From Candidatus Acidiferrales bacterium (lineage in GTDB: Bacteria; Acidobacteriota; Terriglobia; Acidiferrales; UBA7541): a DNA stretch of 64,000 bases. This document shows positions 18,039 to 27,123 of the stretch, one piece after another. A program made the position numbers and the translations under genes. The stretch spans positions 372,001-436,000 of the forward strand of contig DASYYH010000011.1 of the NCBI GenBank assembly GCA_035934015.1, in the 5' to 3' direction. The notes below the pieces were generated by a model. It had not been told where the DNA came from. It did not search any database and saw only the letters and a list, made by a program, of their open reading frames with translations. Position 1 is the stretch's first letter; each line of letters begins with the position of its first letter.

Positions 18039-18628
18039 TTGCGCGAAACGAGCAAAAATATGGAGGGGCCTTGATTAAGAGGAGGCTTGCAAAGAAGCAG
18101 ATTGCGATTTCGTTTCTATTCTTAGCATTCCCTCTGCTTGGTTACGCAGACGGGCAATGGGTCCTCAAACAATCGACGCTTACTTATCATATGTCGCATC
18201 CGCTTCATGAAGCGGACGGGGTTAGCCACGCGGCGCGCGGCAAGGGCGATTGCCAAGGCGGTGAGTGCAATTTCCTGATCGCCGCGCCCGTGAAATCATT
18301 CGATTCGGGCGACAGTAATCGCGATCTTCACATGATCGAAGTGACGCGCGGCGCGGAATTCCCGATGGTGGTTGTCCGCGCGCAACTGCCTGAGGCCGAA
18401 ATCAAGCCTGGAACGATCCACGCCGACCTGGAGATACAGTTTGCCGGGCAGACGGTTCATTACAAACAGGTGGAATTTCAGCTAGTGAAAGAAGGAAACG
18501 ATATCAAAATGACGGGCACAATTCCGGCGACGGTTTCGGATTTCAAAATTGACCCACCGAAACTTCTGATGATTCCAATAAAGAACGACATTCCGGTACA
18601 CGTGGAGATGACCTGGAGTCCACAGTAA
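18035..18628 (+). CDS. YceI-family periplasmic lipid-binding protein
   Basis: A 197-aa exported protein. After a signal peptide (IAISFLFLAFPLLGYADG) it shows the YceI lipocalin-like pattern: WVLKQSTLTYHMSHPLHEADGVS, VKSFDSGDSNRDLHMIEVTRGAEFPMVVVRA, the central strand region and a C-terminal VSDFKIDPPKLLMIPIKNDI. YceI proteins bind polyprenyl or quinone-like lipids in the periplasm. Its ATG overlaps the TGA of the b561-like gene. A TTG at 18071, just after GGAGGGG, would give a more compact signal peptide and may be the true start. The two genes very probably act together. Confidence 0.8.
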   Translation: MIARNEQKYGGALIKRRLAKKQIAISFLFLAFPLLGYADGQWVLKQSTLTYHMSHPLHEADGVSHAARGKGDCQGGECNFLIAAPVKSFDSGDSNRDLHMIEVTRGAEFPMVVVRAQLPEAEIKPGTIHADLEIQFAGQTVHYKQVEFQLVKEGNDIKMTGTIPATVSDFKIDPPKLLMIPIKNDIPVHVEMTWSPQ

Positions 18629-18804
18629 ACGAAGCGGGATCCATCTGCCTAAAACGGCCGGCTTTTCATAGTTCTTCAGGGCGGTCTTGGCGTCCTGGCG
18701 CAAGTTTTAGTATAAAGATGGGTTCGAGTTCGCGCGTTATAAGCGTCCGGCTGGAGCGCGGACGCCTGAGGTGTGAATTGTACGACTTACAGGGAGGTGG
18801 CTGA

Positions 18805-19779
18805 TTGATTGAAGTACAAGACTTGACGAAATCCTTCGGAAACAAGACCGCAGTCGATCACATTTCATTTACCGTTAACAAAGGCGAAATTTTAGGTTTT
18901 CTCGGCCCGAACGGTGCGGGCAAGACGACAACCATGCGCGTGCTGACAGGCTATCTGCCGGCAACGACAGGAACGGCAAAGATCGGCGGCTTCGATGTGT
19001 TTGACGATTCGATGGAAGTGCGGCGCCGAATCGGATACTTGCCGGAAACTCCACCGCTTTATAGCGACATGACCGTTATCTCGTATCTGGACTTCGTGGC
19101 GCGGATCAAGAACGTGGCGGCAGAAAAACGAGCGCAAAGCGTGGAATCCGCAATGGCCATGACCAATATTTCGGATAAGCGCGACGAATTAATCAAACGC
19201 CTCTCGCGCGGGTATAAACAGCGCGTGGGGCTGGCGCAAGCGATTGTGCACGACCCGGACGTCATCATCCTGGATGAGCCCACGGTGGGGCTCGATCCGA
19301 AGCAAATCATAGAAGTCCGCAATCTGATCAAAGGCCTCGCGAGAAGCCACACGATCATTCTTTCGACGCACATCCTGCCGGAAGTCAGCATGACGTGCGA
19401 CCGGGTGGTCATCATCAACGACGGGAAAATTGTTGCGGTCGACACGCCGGAAAATCTTACGCATCAACTGAAGGGCGGAGGGCGCATCCGAGTGGAAGCG
19501 CAGGCGCCGGAAAAGGCGCTCCGCGATGCGCTAGCAGGGATCTCGGGTGTGCGAAAAGTGCAAGTCGAGTCTGCTGCGTCTTCCGGCCGGATGATCGCGA
19601 CGGTGGAAGCGGAGCAAGGGAAAGATCTGCGAAGCCAGATCGCAGCAAAGATCGTGGGCCAGGGCTGGCCGCTTTATGAATTGCACGGCGTGAGCTTGAG
19701 CCTTGAAGAAATTTTCCTGCAACTCACTACTGAAGATCCGGCGCGGAAGACGCCGTCGAAATCGGAGGAGAGAAACTGA
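18805..19779 (+). CDS. ABC transporter ATP-binding protein (GldA-like)
   Basis: A 324-aa cytoplasmic ATPase. It has Walker A GPNGAGKTT (residues 34-42), the Q-loop region YLPETPPLY, ABC signature LSRGYKQRV, Walker B VIILDEPTVGLDP and an H-loop STHIL. A C-terminal extension of about 90 residues is typical of the GldA/NatA class. It starts at TTG (18805), and the strong AGGGAGG 7-8 nt upstream decides this. It is the first of four adjacent genes, and the permease gene begins 1 nt after its stop. It should energise export or assembly by the GldF/GldG-type partners downstream. Confidence 0.9.
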   Translation: MIEVQDLTKSFGNKTAVDHISFTVNKGEILGFLGPNGAGKTTTMRVLTGYLPATTGTAKIGGFDVFDDSMEVRRRIGYLPETPPLYSDMTVISYLDFVARIKNVAAEKRAQSVESAMAMTNISDKRDELIKRLSRGYKQRVGLAQAIVHDPDVIILDEPTVGLDPKQIIEVRNLIKGLARSHTIILSTHILPEVSMTCDRVVIINDGKIVAVDTPENLTHQLKGGGRIRVEAQAPEKALRDALAGISGVRKVQVESAASSGRMIATVEAEQGKDLRSQIAAKIVGQGWPLYELHGVSLSLEEIFLQLTTEDPARKTPSKSEERN

Positions 19780-19780
19780 C

Positions 19781-20566
19781 ATGCGCGGGTTTTATGCCAT
19801 TTATCGCAAGGAAATGAGCCATTATTTTGTATCGCCGGTCGCTTACATCATCGTCTTCGTTTTTCTCGTTCTGACGGGAATTTTTTTCACGAATGCATTG
19901 GCCGAGGTGAACAACTACGCAAACACAATGGCGATGCAGAGCATGGAAATGGGACAGACGGCGAGCGTGGATGTGCCCAGCCTGGTGCTGCGATTTTTCC
20001 TCGGAACGATTGGGATCGTCGTGCTGTTCCTGACCCCAATGCTGACGATGGGAATTTATTCAGAAGAACGCAAACGCGGCACGATGGAATTGCTAATGAC
20101 GTCGCCGATCACGGACGCGCAGATCGTGCTGGGCAAATACTTCGCGTCGCTGAGCCTTCTGGCCATTATGTTGGTGCCGGCGATTTTTTACATGTTCTAT
20201 TTATTCGGCCACAGCGACCCAGCGGCGCCATGGCGGATGATTCCCGGAGCATTTCTCGGGTTGTTTCTTCTGGGAGGAGCGCTGCTGGCGCTGGGCGGCT
20301 TCATGTCGTCGCTTACGGAAAATCAGATCGTCTCGGCCGTATCGATTTTTGGAATTTCATTGGTTCTCTGGTTATTGGATATTTTCGCGCAAGGCAACGG
20401 GGCAATCGCGCAGGCGCTGCAATATGCGGCGATTCTGAAACACTTCGATCCCTTCGTCCAAGGCGTGATCGACACGACGGGGCTGGTGTTTTTTGGAAGC
20501 TGGATTTTCCTGGGTATTTTTCTGACCTTGCGAACGGTCGAGTCCATGCGCTGGAGGAGAGCCTAG
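19781..20566 (+). CDS. ABC transporter permease (GldF-like)
   Basis: A 261-aa ABC-2 permease with about six membrane segments. The start MRGFYAIYRKEMSHYFVSPVAYIIVFVFLVL and the later MGIYSEERKRGTMELLMTSPITDAQIVLGKY are typical of the gliding-associated GldF family, though this family is widespread in non-gliding bacteria. ATG 19781 has GGAGGAG about 10 nt upstream, and its TAG abuts the next ATG directly. Functions with the ATPase before it and the GldG-like protein after it. Confidence 0.88.
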   Translation: MRGFYAIYRKEMSHYFVSPVAYIIVFVFLVLTGIFFTNALAEVNNYANTMAMQSMEMGQTASVDVPSLVLRFFLGTIGIVVLFLTPMLTMGIYSEERKRGTMELLMTSPITDAQIVLGKYFASLSLLAIMLVPAIFYMFYLFGHSDPAAPWRMIPGAFLGLFLLGGALLALGGFMSSLTENQIVSAVSIFGISLVLWLLDIFAQGNGAIAQALQYAAILKHFDPFVQGVIDTTGLVFFGSWIFLGIFLTLRTVESMRWRRA

Positions 20567-22093
20567 ATGAAACTGGAACGCAAAGAACTGGCTCAACTCG
20601 GCGGCGTGCTTGGATTGGTGCTTCTGCTCAGTGGATATATTCGGTACACCTCGCGAGAGATCCTCGATGTCCCCTGCGACGTGCTGCTGATTACCGGCGG
20701 AGTGCTTCTCCTCGCGTGGATTGTTCTCGATTTCCGAAGCCTCATTGGATTTTTCTCGAAGCGTTCTTCGAAGCTCGGTGCAAACACAGGAGTGCTCATC
20801 GTTGCTGTAGTGGCTATCCTGGTTTTTCTCAATTACCTGGGCTTCCGGCATCACAAGACGTTTGATTTGACGACTGCGAAGTTGTTCACCCTTTCGGATC
20901 AAACGAAAAAAATCGTGGAGCCGATTAAAACAGACGTGAATATTTATTTGTTCGACAAGGCCGGCAATCCGGAAGTCCAGCAAGTACGGGATCAGATGTC
21001 GGATTACGCGGATTTGAATCGCCACATTCATTTCGAAGTCGTCGATCCGACGGAACAACCCGGCATGGCGAAAGAATACGGAATCACGGAGATGGGCCAA
21101 CTGGTCGTCGTGAACGGCTCGCACACGGAGCACGCACAAACCACAACCGAGGAAGACATCACTTCTGCGATTCTAAAAGCGATTTCGACCACGGTGAATT
21201 CCGTTTGCTTTCTCGAAGGACACGGCGAGAAATCGATCACGGATGAAACCCCCAAGGGGTTCAGCGGCGTTGCGGACAAATTGAAAAAGGAAAACTATCT
21301 CGTAAGCTCCGTCAATCTGGTGACCTCGGACAGCGTTCCCAGCAGTTGCAGCGTGATTGTCGACGCGGGCCCAGCGAAGTCTTTGTTTCCGCAAGAAACG
21401 CAGATGATTACGAAATATCTGGAAGGCGGGGGAAAGGCGCTGCTCCTGCTCGACCCCGGAACGAATTCCGGACTCGATTCACTGATGAGCACGTGGAATG
21501 TGAAGGTTGGGGACAATTACGTGATCGACGTGAGCGGAGTGGGACGGCTGATTGGAACGGGGCCGGGGATTCCTCTGGTGGTCAATTACGGGCCGAGTCC
21601 GATTGTAAAAGGCTTCGAGAACATGATGACGTTCTTCCCGCTGGCGCGCACGGTATCCGTCGCGGATCAATCGAAGGCCGATCCACAGACGGTTGAGCTG
21701 CTCAAGACTTCGGCAGCAAGCTTCACGGTGCCGAACCTTGGGAATGGAACCGTGAAATTCGATCCAGCAAAAGACGAGCGCGGCCCGCTTTCCTTGGGCG
21801 TGTCCGCGGAAAACAAATCGGGCAAGAGTGATGCGCGATTGGTAGTCATCGGCAACTCTACGTTTGCGACCAATCAATGGTTCGATCAGCAGCGCAACGG
21901 CGATCTTTTCTTCAATGCCATCAACTGGCTGACCGAGGAAGAGAACCTGATCTCGATTCGCCCGAAAGAGCCGACGAACCGGCGCGTCACGCTAACCCAA
22001 GCTCAGATGACGGAGTTGAGTTGGTTCAGCATGGTGATTTTGCCTCTGCTGGTGATCCTTGGCGGAATCTATATCTGGATCAAGCGGCGGTAA
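20567..22093 (+). CDS. GldG-like ABC transporter auxiliary protein
   Basis: A 508-aa protein. Two N-terminal membrane helices (about 12-30 and 38-58) and a third (about 75-92) precede a large extracytoplasmic region of the GldG/IFT52-like fold. This contains FTLSDQTKKIVEPIKTDVNIYLF, VVNGSHTEHAQTTTEEDITSAILKA and FLEGHGEKSITDE. A single C-terminal helix (SMVILPLLVILGGIYIWIKRR) follows. The family is always next to ABC-2 permeases of the GldF type. The protein probably contacts the cargo or the cell wall outside the membrane. The start abuts the permease stop, and the stop is 6 nt from the next start. Confidence 0.85.
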   Translation: MKLERKELAQLGGVLGLVLLLSGYIRYTSREILDVPCDVLLITGGVLLLAWIVLDFRSLIGFFSKRSSKLGANTGVLIVAVVAILVFLNYLGFRHHKTFDLTTAKLFTLSDQTKKIVEPIKTDVNIYLFDKAGNPEVQQVRDQMSDYADLNRHIHFEVVDPTEQPGMAKEYGITEMGQLVVVNGSHTEHAQTTTEEDITSAILKAISTTVNSVCFLEGHGEKSITDETPKGFSGVADKLKKENYLVSSVNLVTSDSVPSSCSVIVDAGPAKSLFPQETQMITKYLEGGGKALLLLDPGTNSGLDSLMSTWNVKVGDNYVIDVSGVGRLIGTGPGIPLVVNYGPSPIVKGFENMMTFFPLARTVSVADQSKADPQTVELLKTSAASFTVPNLGNGTVKFDPAKDERGPLSLGVSAENKSGKSDARLVVIGNSTFATNQWFDQQRNGDLFFNAINWLTEEENLISIRPKEPTNRRVTLTQAQMTELSWFSMVILPLLVILGGIYIWIKRR

Positions 22094-22099
22094 CGGGCC

Positions 22100-23425
22100 A
22101 TGAAAAAGAGCACATTAGTGGTTCTGGCTCTGGCCATCGCGCTGGGTGCGTTTGTTTATTTCTACGACAGCAAACACAACGCCGCGACGCCTTCCGAGGA
22201 AGCGTCATGGAAGACGGCGTTTACCGTAAAAGCGGATGACATTACCGGACTAACATTGAAAAGTTCGAGTGGCAATACTGCGCTCGCAAAGCAGGGAAAC
22301 TCGTGGATGATCACGCAGCCAGTCGAAACGCGAGCCGATCAATCAACAATCAGCGGCATCGTAAATGATTTGAGCGGACTGAAAATCCGGCGTTCGTTCG
22401 CACCGAGCGACAATCTATCGAAGTATGGGCTCGATCGGCCCGCCATTACGATCGAGTTTCAGCCGAAAGGCGGCACGAAACACACGATTATGCTGGGCAA
22501 CAAGGATTTTTCGGGCAGCGTAGTCTACGCGCAAATCGATGGAGGAAAGGACATTGACACGCTTCCTGTTTCACTCCTCGACGAAACGACCCAGCCGCTC
22601 TCAAAACTGCGCGACTCAGCGATCCTGGATTTAGACGGGGCAGATATCAGCGACATCACTCTGGATGATTCCAGTGGCAAGATCGGTCTGGCAAAGCAAA
22701 CGTCGGGCTGGCAGATTACAAGCCCAAAGCAACTCGTTGCGGATTCCAGCGTCGTGAGCTCTTTTACGAGTTCGATATCCGGCGGCAAGTTTACGGACGT
22801 TGCCAGCGAAACGGCAAACGACTTGGCAAAGTACGGTTTGCTTCACCCGGCGATTACGCTAGACCTGAGCACGGTGAAGGGACAGAAATTTCAACTGCTC
22901 GTCGGAAAGAAGAACGCTGACAACAACTACTACGCGCACGACCCGTCGCGGCCGATGATATTTGTCGTGCCGTCGAGTCTCTACGACTCGATCAACAAGA
23001 CGCTATTCGACTTCCGCGACAAAACGATTCTGCATTTTGATCCGACGGCGATCACGAGCGTACAGGTCCAGAACAGCAATGGAACAATCGAATGTTCGCA
23101 AGGAAAAGATGGCCAGTGGACAATAGTCCAGCCCGTGGCCAGCAAGGGCAAATCCGTCCAAGACTGGAAAATTCTGGACCCGATCGAAAATGCCCGCGCG
23201 ACGAAGATTTACGACTCGCCGACGGCAGCCATTTTGCAGCGCCTGAAGAAGCCCGCGATCACCATCTCACTGACAGAGAAATCTGGCAGGACAACGACGG
23301 TCGAAATCTCGGCAGCGGCAGGTGATTCTGTGTATGCACGTACGTCGGCGTCACCGGAAGTCTACGAATTGAAGACACAGATCCTGAAAGATCTGGACTT
23401 CAAGGCTGCGGATTTGATTTTGTAG
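22100..23425 (+). CDS. DUF4340 domain protein
   Basis: A 441-aa protein anchored by one N-terminal helix (LVVLALAIALGAFVYFY). The outer part is made of repeated DUF4340 units. Each has the pattern gl.L..s.g...l.k....W.i..P....aD...v..........., for example ITGLTLKSSSGNTALAKQGNSWMITQPVETRAD and ISDITLDDSSGKIGLAKQTSGWQITSPKQLVAD, with LSKYGL and LAKYGL linkers. DUF4340 genes commonly follow GldF/GldG genes. The function is unknown, but co-occurrence implies it is part of the same extracytoplasmic machine. Last gene of the operon. Confidence 0.85.
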   Translation: MKKSTLVVLALAIALGAFVYFYDSKHNAATPSEEASWKTAFTVKADDITGLTLKSSSGNTALAKQGNSWMITQPVETRADQSTISGIVNDLSGLKIRRSFAPSDNLSKYGLDRPAITIEFQPKGGTKHTIMLGNKDFSGSVVYAQIDGGKDIDTLPVSLLDETTQPLSKLRDSAILDLDGADISDITLDDSSGKIGLAKQTSGWQITSPKQLVADSSVVSSFTSSISGGKFTDVASETANDLAKYGLLHPAITLDLSTVKGQKFQLLVGKKNADNNYYAHDPSRPMIFVVPSSLYDSINKTLFDFRDKTILHFDPTAITSVQVQNSNGTIECSQGKDGQWTIVQPVASKGKSVQDWKILDPIENARATKIYDSPTAAILQRLKKPAITISLTEKSGRTTTVEISAAAGDSVYARTSASPEVYELKTQILKDLDFKAADLIL

Positions 23426-23459
23426 GAATATTTTATACGACGAGGTTGTTACAGACGGA

Positions 23460-23726
23460 TTACACCATTTGAACGGCGGCGTGCACCTCGTCGCCGGGAA
23501 CGCCCTCCTTCGGCCATGCCGCCAGAAGGAGGATTTTCCCGGAGATGGGCGAAATGTGGATGTAATAGATTTCGGAGCCGCTTTCGACCTCATAAAAATC
23601 GGGCCGCTTCGGATCGGGTTCAACGCGCGCTCCGCCGGCCAGCAGTTGCCGCAGGATCTCGACTCGTTCCTGCGAATGATGCCGGGGGTCTTCAATGTGC
23701 ATTGTTTGTTCGAATCTCATCACCAT
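23460..23726 (-). CDS. Small hypothetical protein
   Basis: An 88-aa acidic soluble protein I do not recognise. It reads as a small alpha/beta fold: a helical start (HHSQERVEILRQLLAGGA), then strands ending in FYEVESGSEIYYIHISPISGKILLLAAW. The ATG at 23726 has GGAG 9 nt upstream (a later in-frame ATG is at 23720). It is antisense to nothing, and converges with the DUF4340 gene, 34 nt from its stop. Protein-like composition and the ribosome site support a real gene. Confidence 0.6.
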   Translation of the reverse strand: MVMRFEQTMHIEDPRHHSQERVEILRQLLAGGARVEPDPKRPDFYEVESGSEIYYIHISPISGKILLLAAWPKEGVPGDEVHAAVQMV

Positions 23727-23989
23727 GGCCCTTACTCCCTTCCCCCCTATTGCATTCTCCCTACTTTGAAATACGCTTTCAGTACCACAAAAGTTCCACC
23801 AAATATGGTAGTTCTTGCTCTTTCTGTTAGACGCGGATATGTAAGAAAGGTATCAAGGAAAAGAAGAGATATTTCCTGGGGACGAGGCCCGGCAGCGCTG
23901 GGTGCCTGGCGGACAAGCCCGTTGATTAACTTGGGACTTGCGCGCCGACGCCGAAGTTGCCATACTCCGGCAACCTGGACAGGACACTT

Positions 23990-24217
23990 GTGAAGAAAAA
24001 GAAGAAAGCAAGCCCGAAAGCCAAAAACAGGAAGGGCGCCTCGCATTTCAGCCGTGACCGACGCCGGAAACATCATCATTGGCAGGTGACGGTTTATTAT
24101 CACGACGGCGAGAAGTTCGCACGGGTCTATATTGACCGCCAGCGGGCTACGCGCTTTGCCGACCGGCAAAAGCGATCTCCGGTTGTGAAATCAACGCGCA
24201 TCCTGGAAGTCAATTAG
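23990..24217 (+). CDS. Small basic hypothetical protein
   Basis: A protein of about 75 aa. It has a Lys-rich disordered start (VKKKKKASPKAKNRKG), then SHFSRDRRRKHHHWQVTVYYHDGEKFARVYIDRQRATRFADRQKRSPVVKSTRILEV. The C-terminal half could form a short beta hairpin. Such basic proteins often bind nucleic acid, but nothing proves that here. GTG at 23990 lies 5 nt after AGGA; the frame is open back to 23957. Free-standing, upstream of tRNA-Gly. Confidence 0.5.
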   Translation: MKKKKKASPKAKNRKGASHFSRDRRRKHHHWQVTVYYHDGEKFARVYIDRQRATRFADRQKRSPVVKSTRILEVN

Positions 24218-24344
24218 AAGACTCTTCTCCGAGAAGGGCTCTCTTGACGCGCTGATTACGGCGGCGCGCGGAGGTGTCTTCTGGGGCTTGTCCGCCCATG
24301 AGCGGGCATGTTATAAAAGATATTGCTGTGGGTTTTGCGTTTAT

Positions 24345-24418
24345 GCGGCCGTAGTATAGGGGTAGTACGACAGCTTGCCAAGCTGTAGGCGGGGGTTCGA
24401 GTCCCCTCGGCCGCTCCA
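24345..24418 (+). tRNA. tRNA-Gly (GCC)
   Basis: A 74-nt cloverleaf including an encoded CCA. Acceptor stem GCGGCCG/CGGCCGC; D-arm GTATAGGGGTAGTAC. Anticodon stem ACAGC/GCTGT encloses loop TTGCCAA, giving anticodon GCC. T-arm GGGGGTTCGAGTCCCC. Confidence 0.95.
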
Positions 24419-24547
24419 GAATATTTCAATCAAGCCGTTTCCGCTTCTGCGACGTCCAGCTTGACTCCTTTCGATGTGAAGTTTTTGGTGTGCCTTCCGT
24501 TGCCTTGCTCATTCCCCCATGCTAGAGTTTGCTCTGCCTGGACCCTC

Positions 24548-25039
24548 ATGCTTGCTTATCTCTGCGGACCCATCGAATTTGCCAATGGCGGGGGGAAACT
24601 CTGGCGCCAGAAACTGACTCCCTTCCTGCGAGACCACCTCGGGCATCGAGTCTACGATCCTGCCGAGGATGAAAAGAAGAACCTCACAGATGAAGAAGTC
24701 GCGCATTTCCGCGAATGGAAATTGGCCGACATCGAACGATTCCGGCGTGTAGTCCGCAAAATCATTCATTTCGATCTCGACCTGATTGAGAATAAGGCCG
24801 ATTACGTCGTCTGCTTCTGGGGCGATTCGAATTCGCAAAGCGGAGGGACCCCCGCAGAATTGACCAGTGCATACCGCAAAGGAATTCCGGTGTATATGGT
24901 GACTCCGCTTCCCCATGAACAGATCAGCGGATGGATGCTCGCATGCGCGGATCAGATATTCGCGTCGATTGATGACCTGAAGAATTTCCTCAATGCTCGC
25001 TACGGGCGCGAAAAGCAGTCGCAACTCTGGAAAGTATAG
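24548..25039 (+). CDS. Nucleoside 2-deoxyribosyltransferase-like protein
   Basis: A 163-aa protein starting MLAYLCGPIEFANGGGKLWR. This matches the start of the nucleoside 2-deoxyribosyltransferase / DNPH1-like Rossmannoid family (nucleotide-sugar hydrolases and transferases). Downstream are DLDLIENKADYVVCFWGDSNSQSGGTPAELTSAYRKGIPVYMVTP, with the acidic and S/GGT-E residues that bind the sugar in that family. The ATG at 24548 is chosen because the fold starts there; the 29 codons before it look non-coding. It would act on nucleosides or nucleotides in the cytoplasm. Exact substrate unknown. It precedes another nucleotide-housekeeping gene by 93 nt. Confidence 0.7.
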   Translation: MLAYLCGPIEFANGGGKLWRQKLTPFLRDHLGHRVYDPAEDEKKNLTDEEVAHFREWKLADIERFRRVVRKIIHFDLDLIENKADYVVCFWGDSNSQSGGTPAELTSAYRKGIPVYMVTPLPHEQISGWMLACADQIFASIDDLKNFLNARYGREKQSQLWKV

Positions 25040-25132
25040 CGCGGGATTTTCACTTGCGCGCTGCATCAAACATCGAACCTCAAATTTCGATGGGCTGGCG
25101 CAGGCGCATTCTTTCACTGTAATATCTCGCCG

Positions 25133-25732
25133 ATGGACAAGATCCTCGTCGCTGTAGGGAGCACGCGTCGCCCGAAGCTCGACGCCGTCCGCGAAGCGCT
25201 GCAGATTTTTGGCCCTTCGCTGGATCCCAGCGCGCCATTCGAAGTGGTCGGGGTTGAAACTGAGAGCGGGGTAAGCCATACGCCGCTGTCGCGACTAGAA
25301 TTGATGGCGGGCGCTCGCAAGCGTGCCGAGGCGCTGGCCAAGCGAGCGAGAGAAAGCAATCTACCGTGGAAATACTTCGTAGGGCTGGAAGGCGGACTGG
25401 ACGTAGTCGTGGACAAAGCGGGCGGAGGCCGTTCGCGGCTGGTATTTCTGGAAAGTTGGGCCTACGCGCTCGGAACGACCGGCCGAGGCTCTTTCGGCCA
25501 GTCCGGCGCAGTTATGGTCCCGGATGAGTTAGTGCGGCAAGTGATTGATGAAGGCGTCGAGCTCGGGATGGCCATCGACACCTTCGCGGGAGGCAGTGGT
25601 ATTCGCGATTCACAGGGGTCGTGGGGCGTCCTGACTCGCAACTTCATCACGCGGCAGGCTGCTTTTCGCATCGCGGTAATCAACGCTTTCGCGCCGTTCT
25701 TTAACGCCACGCTTTACAGTTCTTCACGCTGA
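25133..25732 (+). CDS. yjjX: Inosine/xanthosine triphosphatase (DUF84)
   Basis: A 199-aa house-cleaning NTPase. Typical motifs are ILVAVGSTRRPKLDAVREAL at the N-terminus (the S/T-N/R-P-K nucleotide-binding loop), GARKRAEAL, YFVGLEGGLD, and the C-terminal FAGGSGIRDSQGSWGVLTRNFITRQAAFR. Such enzymes hydrolyse deaminated purine nucleoside triphosphates so that they are not incorporated into nucleic acid. Start is the ATG at 25133. Together with the preceding deoxyribosyltransferase-like gene it suggests a small nucleotide-pool cleansing pair. Confidence 0.88.
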   Translation: MDKILVAVGSTRRPKLDAVREALQIFGPSLDPSAPFEVVGVETESGVSHTPLSRLELMAGARKRAEALAKRARESNLPWKYFVGLEGGLDVVVDKAGGGRSRLVFLESWAYALGTTGRGSFGQSGAVMVPDELVRQVIDEGVELGMAIDTFAGGSGIRDSQGSWGVLTRNFITRQAAFRIAVINAFAPFFNATLYSSSR

Positions 25733-25749
25733 ACTTCGTTTTTTGGGGG

Positions 25750-26988
25750 TTATCCGCGGCCGCCGGCGATTCGCGCGGCTTCGGGCGAACGCAACAACTT
25801 CAACATGGCGACGACGCCCATCGCGGGTCCGGGCGCCAAAAGCGCAAAGGCCCATGGCCAGCCATGCGCTTCACGAACGATTGGCACAAGCCAGATTGTC
25901 GCGCAGGTCAGCGTGAAACCGACGGCCAGCAGGAGGGTCAGCGCGGTGCCTACATAGCGCTGGTCAGGGATCTCTGTCATCATGGTGGAAAATTGTGCCG
26001 AGTCGCCGACCACGGAAAAACCCCAAACGATTCCAACTGCGAGCATCAGAGCGAACGAATGCGGGGCGATGAACCCAATGAGAATCGCGCAAGAACCACT
26101 TGTTGCCATGGATGCGGCTGCGGTGCGCGTACGGCCCCAGCGGTCCGCGATGTCCCCTCCGACCCAGCAACCAATGGCTCCGATGCCAATCGTCGCGAAT
26201 GCTGCAAAGGCAGCGTCCCGAAGCGGAGCGTGCGCTCCCGTGGCGCTCAAGGCATCTGCGTAAAATGCGGCGCACCACGTCCACATGGCGTAGAGCTCCC
26301 ACATATGGCCGAAATAGCCAAGCGTCACAAGCCGCACGCCGCGATCGGCTAACATCTCGAGGCCTTCGCGCGGGTTGAACACTGCGCCAGGAAATGCATA
26401 CGGCCCGTCGTGGCCTCCCCACTCCGCAAGAAAGCCGCCGACAAGCGTCAAGGCCGAAGTTGCGAGGATAACCCAAGTCCAGTGGGCGCCGCCGAGAGCG
26501 TTGAGAAGGTGAGGCAGCGCAGCTCCGAGTGTCAGACCGCCGACCATCACTCCGAGGGCCGCGCCACGCTCGCGGCGAAACCAGGTCGCCATGGCTTTTA
26601 GGCTAGGCGGATAAACAAGGGCGAGCGCCGCACCGGTCGAGAATCGCAAAGGCAGAGCAGACGCGATGCCGTGGCTCGTCAGAAGCGCCAGATTGAAAAT
26701 CGCCGCCGCTCCTCCGCCGATGAGCATTAGCCGGCGCGGCTTCACCAAATCGGCGAGATTAAAAGCAGCGGAAATCAAAGCGCCGAAAACGAAACCGAGC
26801 TGCACGGTGATCGTGAGCCATGCGGCCGCGGATGAACTGACTCCCCATGCCAGGCGTAATTGCGCAAGGACGGACGACGCCGAAAACCACGGACTCATTT
26901 CCAAGAAAGTGGCAGTGGCAAGCACAGCCAGCGCGCGCCACCGTTCTTTGGGCGCGTCGTCAGCGGTTATAGCGGAGACAGTAGCCAT
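25750..26988 (-). CDS. MFS transporter downstream of the arsenic genes
   Basis: A protein of about 412 aa with 12 hydrophobic segments. The first is ALAVLATATFLEMSPWFSASSVLAQL, and the MFS loop DLVKPRRLMLIGGG and later GGDIADRWGRTRTAAA are visible. The substrate is not evident. It lies 135 nt downstream of arsC and reads in the same direction, so co-expression with the arsenic genes is possible but unproven. I prefer the ATG at 26988, which leaves about 20 cytoplasmic residues before TM1. The frame is open to 27075 with other ATGs at 27021 and 27018. Confidence 0.7.
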   Translation of the reverse strand: MATVSAITADDAPKERWRALAVLATATFLEMSPWFSASSVLAQLRLAWGVSSSAAAWLTITVQLGFVFGALISAAFNLADLVKPRRLMLIGGGAAAIFNLALLTSHGIASALPLRFSTGAALALVYPPSLKAMATWFRRERGAALGVMVGGLTLGAALPHLLNALGGAHWTWVILATSALTLVGGFLAEWGGHDGPYAFPGAVFNPREGLEMLADRGVRLVTLGYFGHMWELYAMWTWCAAFYADALSATGAHAPLRDAAFAAFATIGIGAIGCWVGGDIADRWGRTRTAAASMATSGSCAILIGFIAPHSFALMLAVGIVWGFSVVGDSAQFSTMMTEIPDQRYVGTALTLLLAVGFTLTCATIWLVPIVREAHGWPWAFALLAPGPAMGVVAMLKLLRSPEAARIAGGRG

Positions 26989-27123
26989 AGTTTTCGCGCC
27001 GGCAAAATGCTTCCCCATCATATCTCTATCTTTGGAAGATCCGAAGAGCGCGGGCAAGAGAATGCCAATTCCCATGAACGTGCTAATGCGGCCGGCTCCC
27101 TCGCCCGACTGACTCTATCATTT

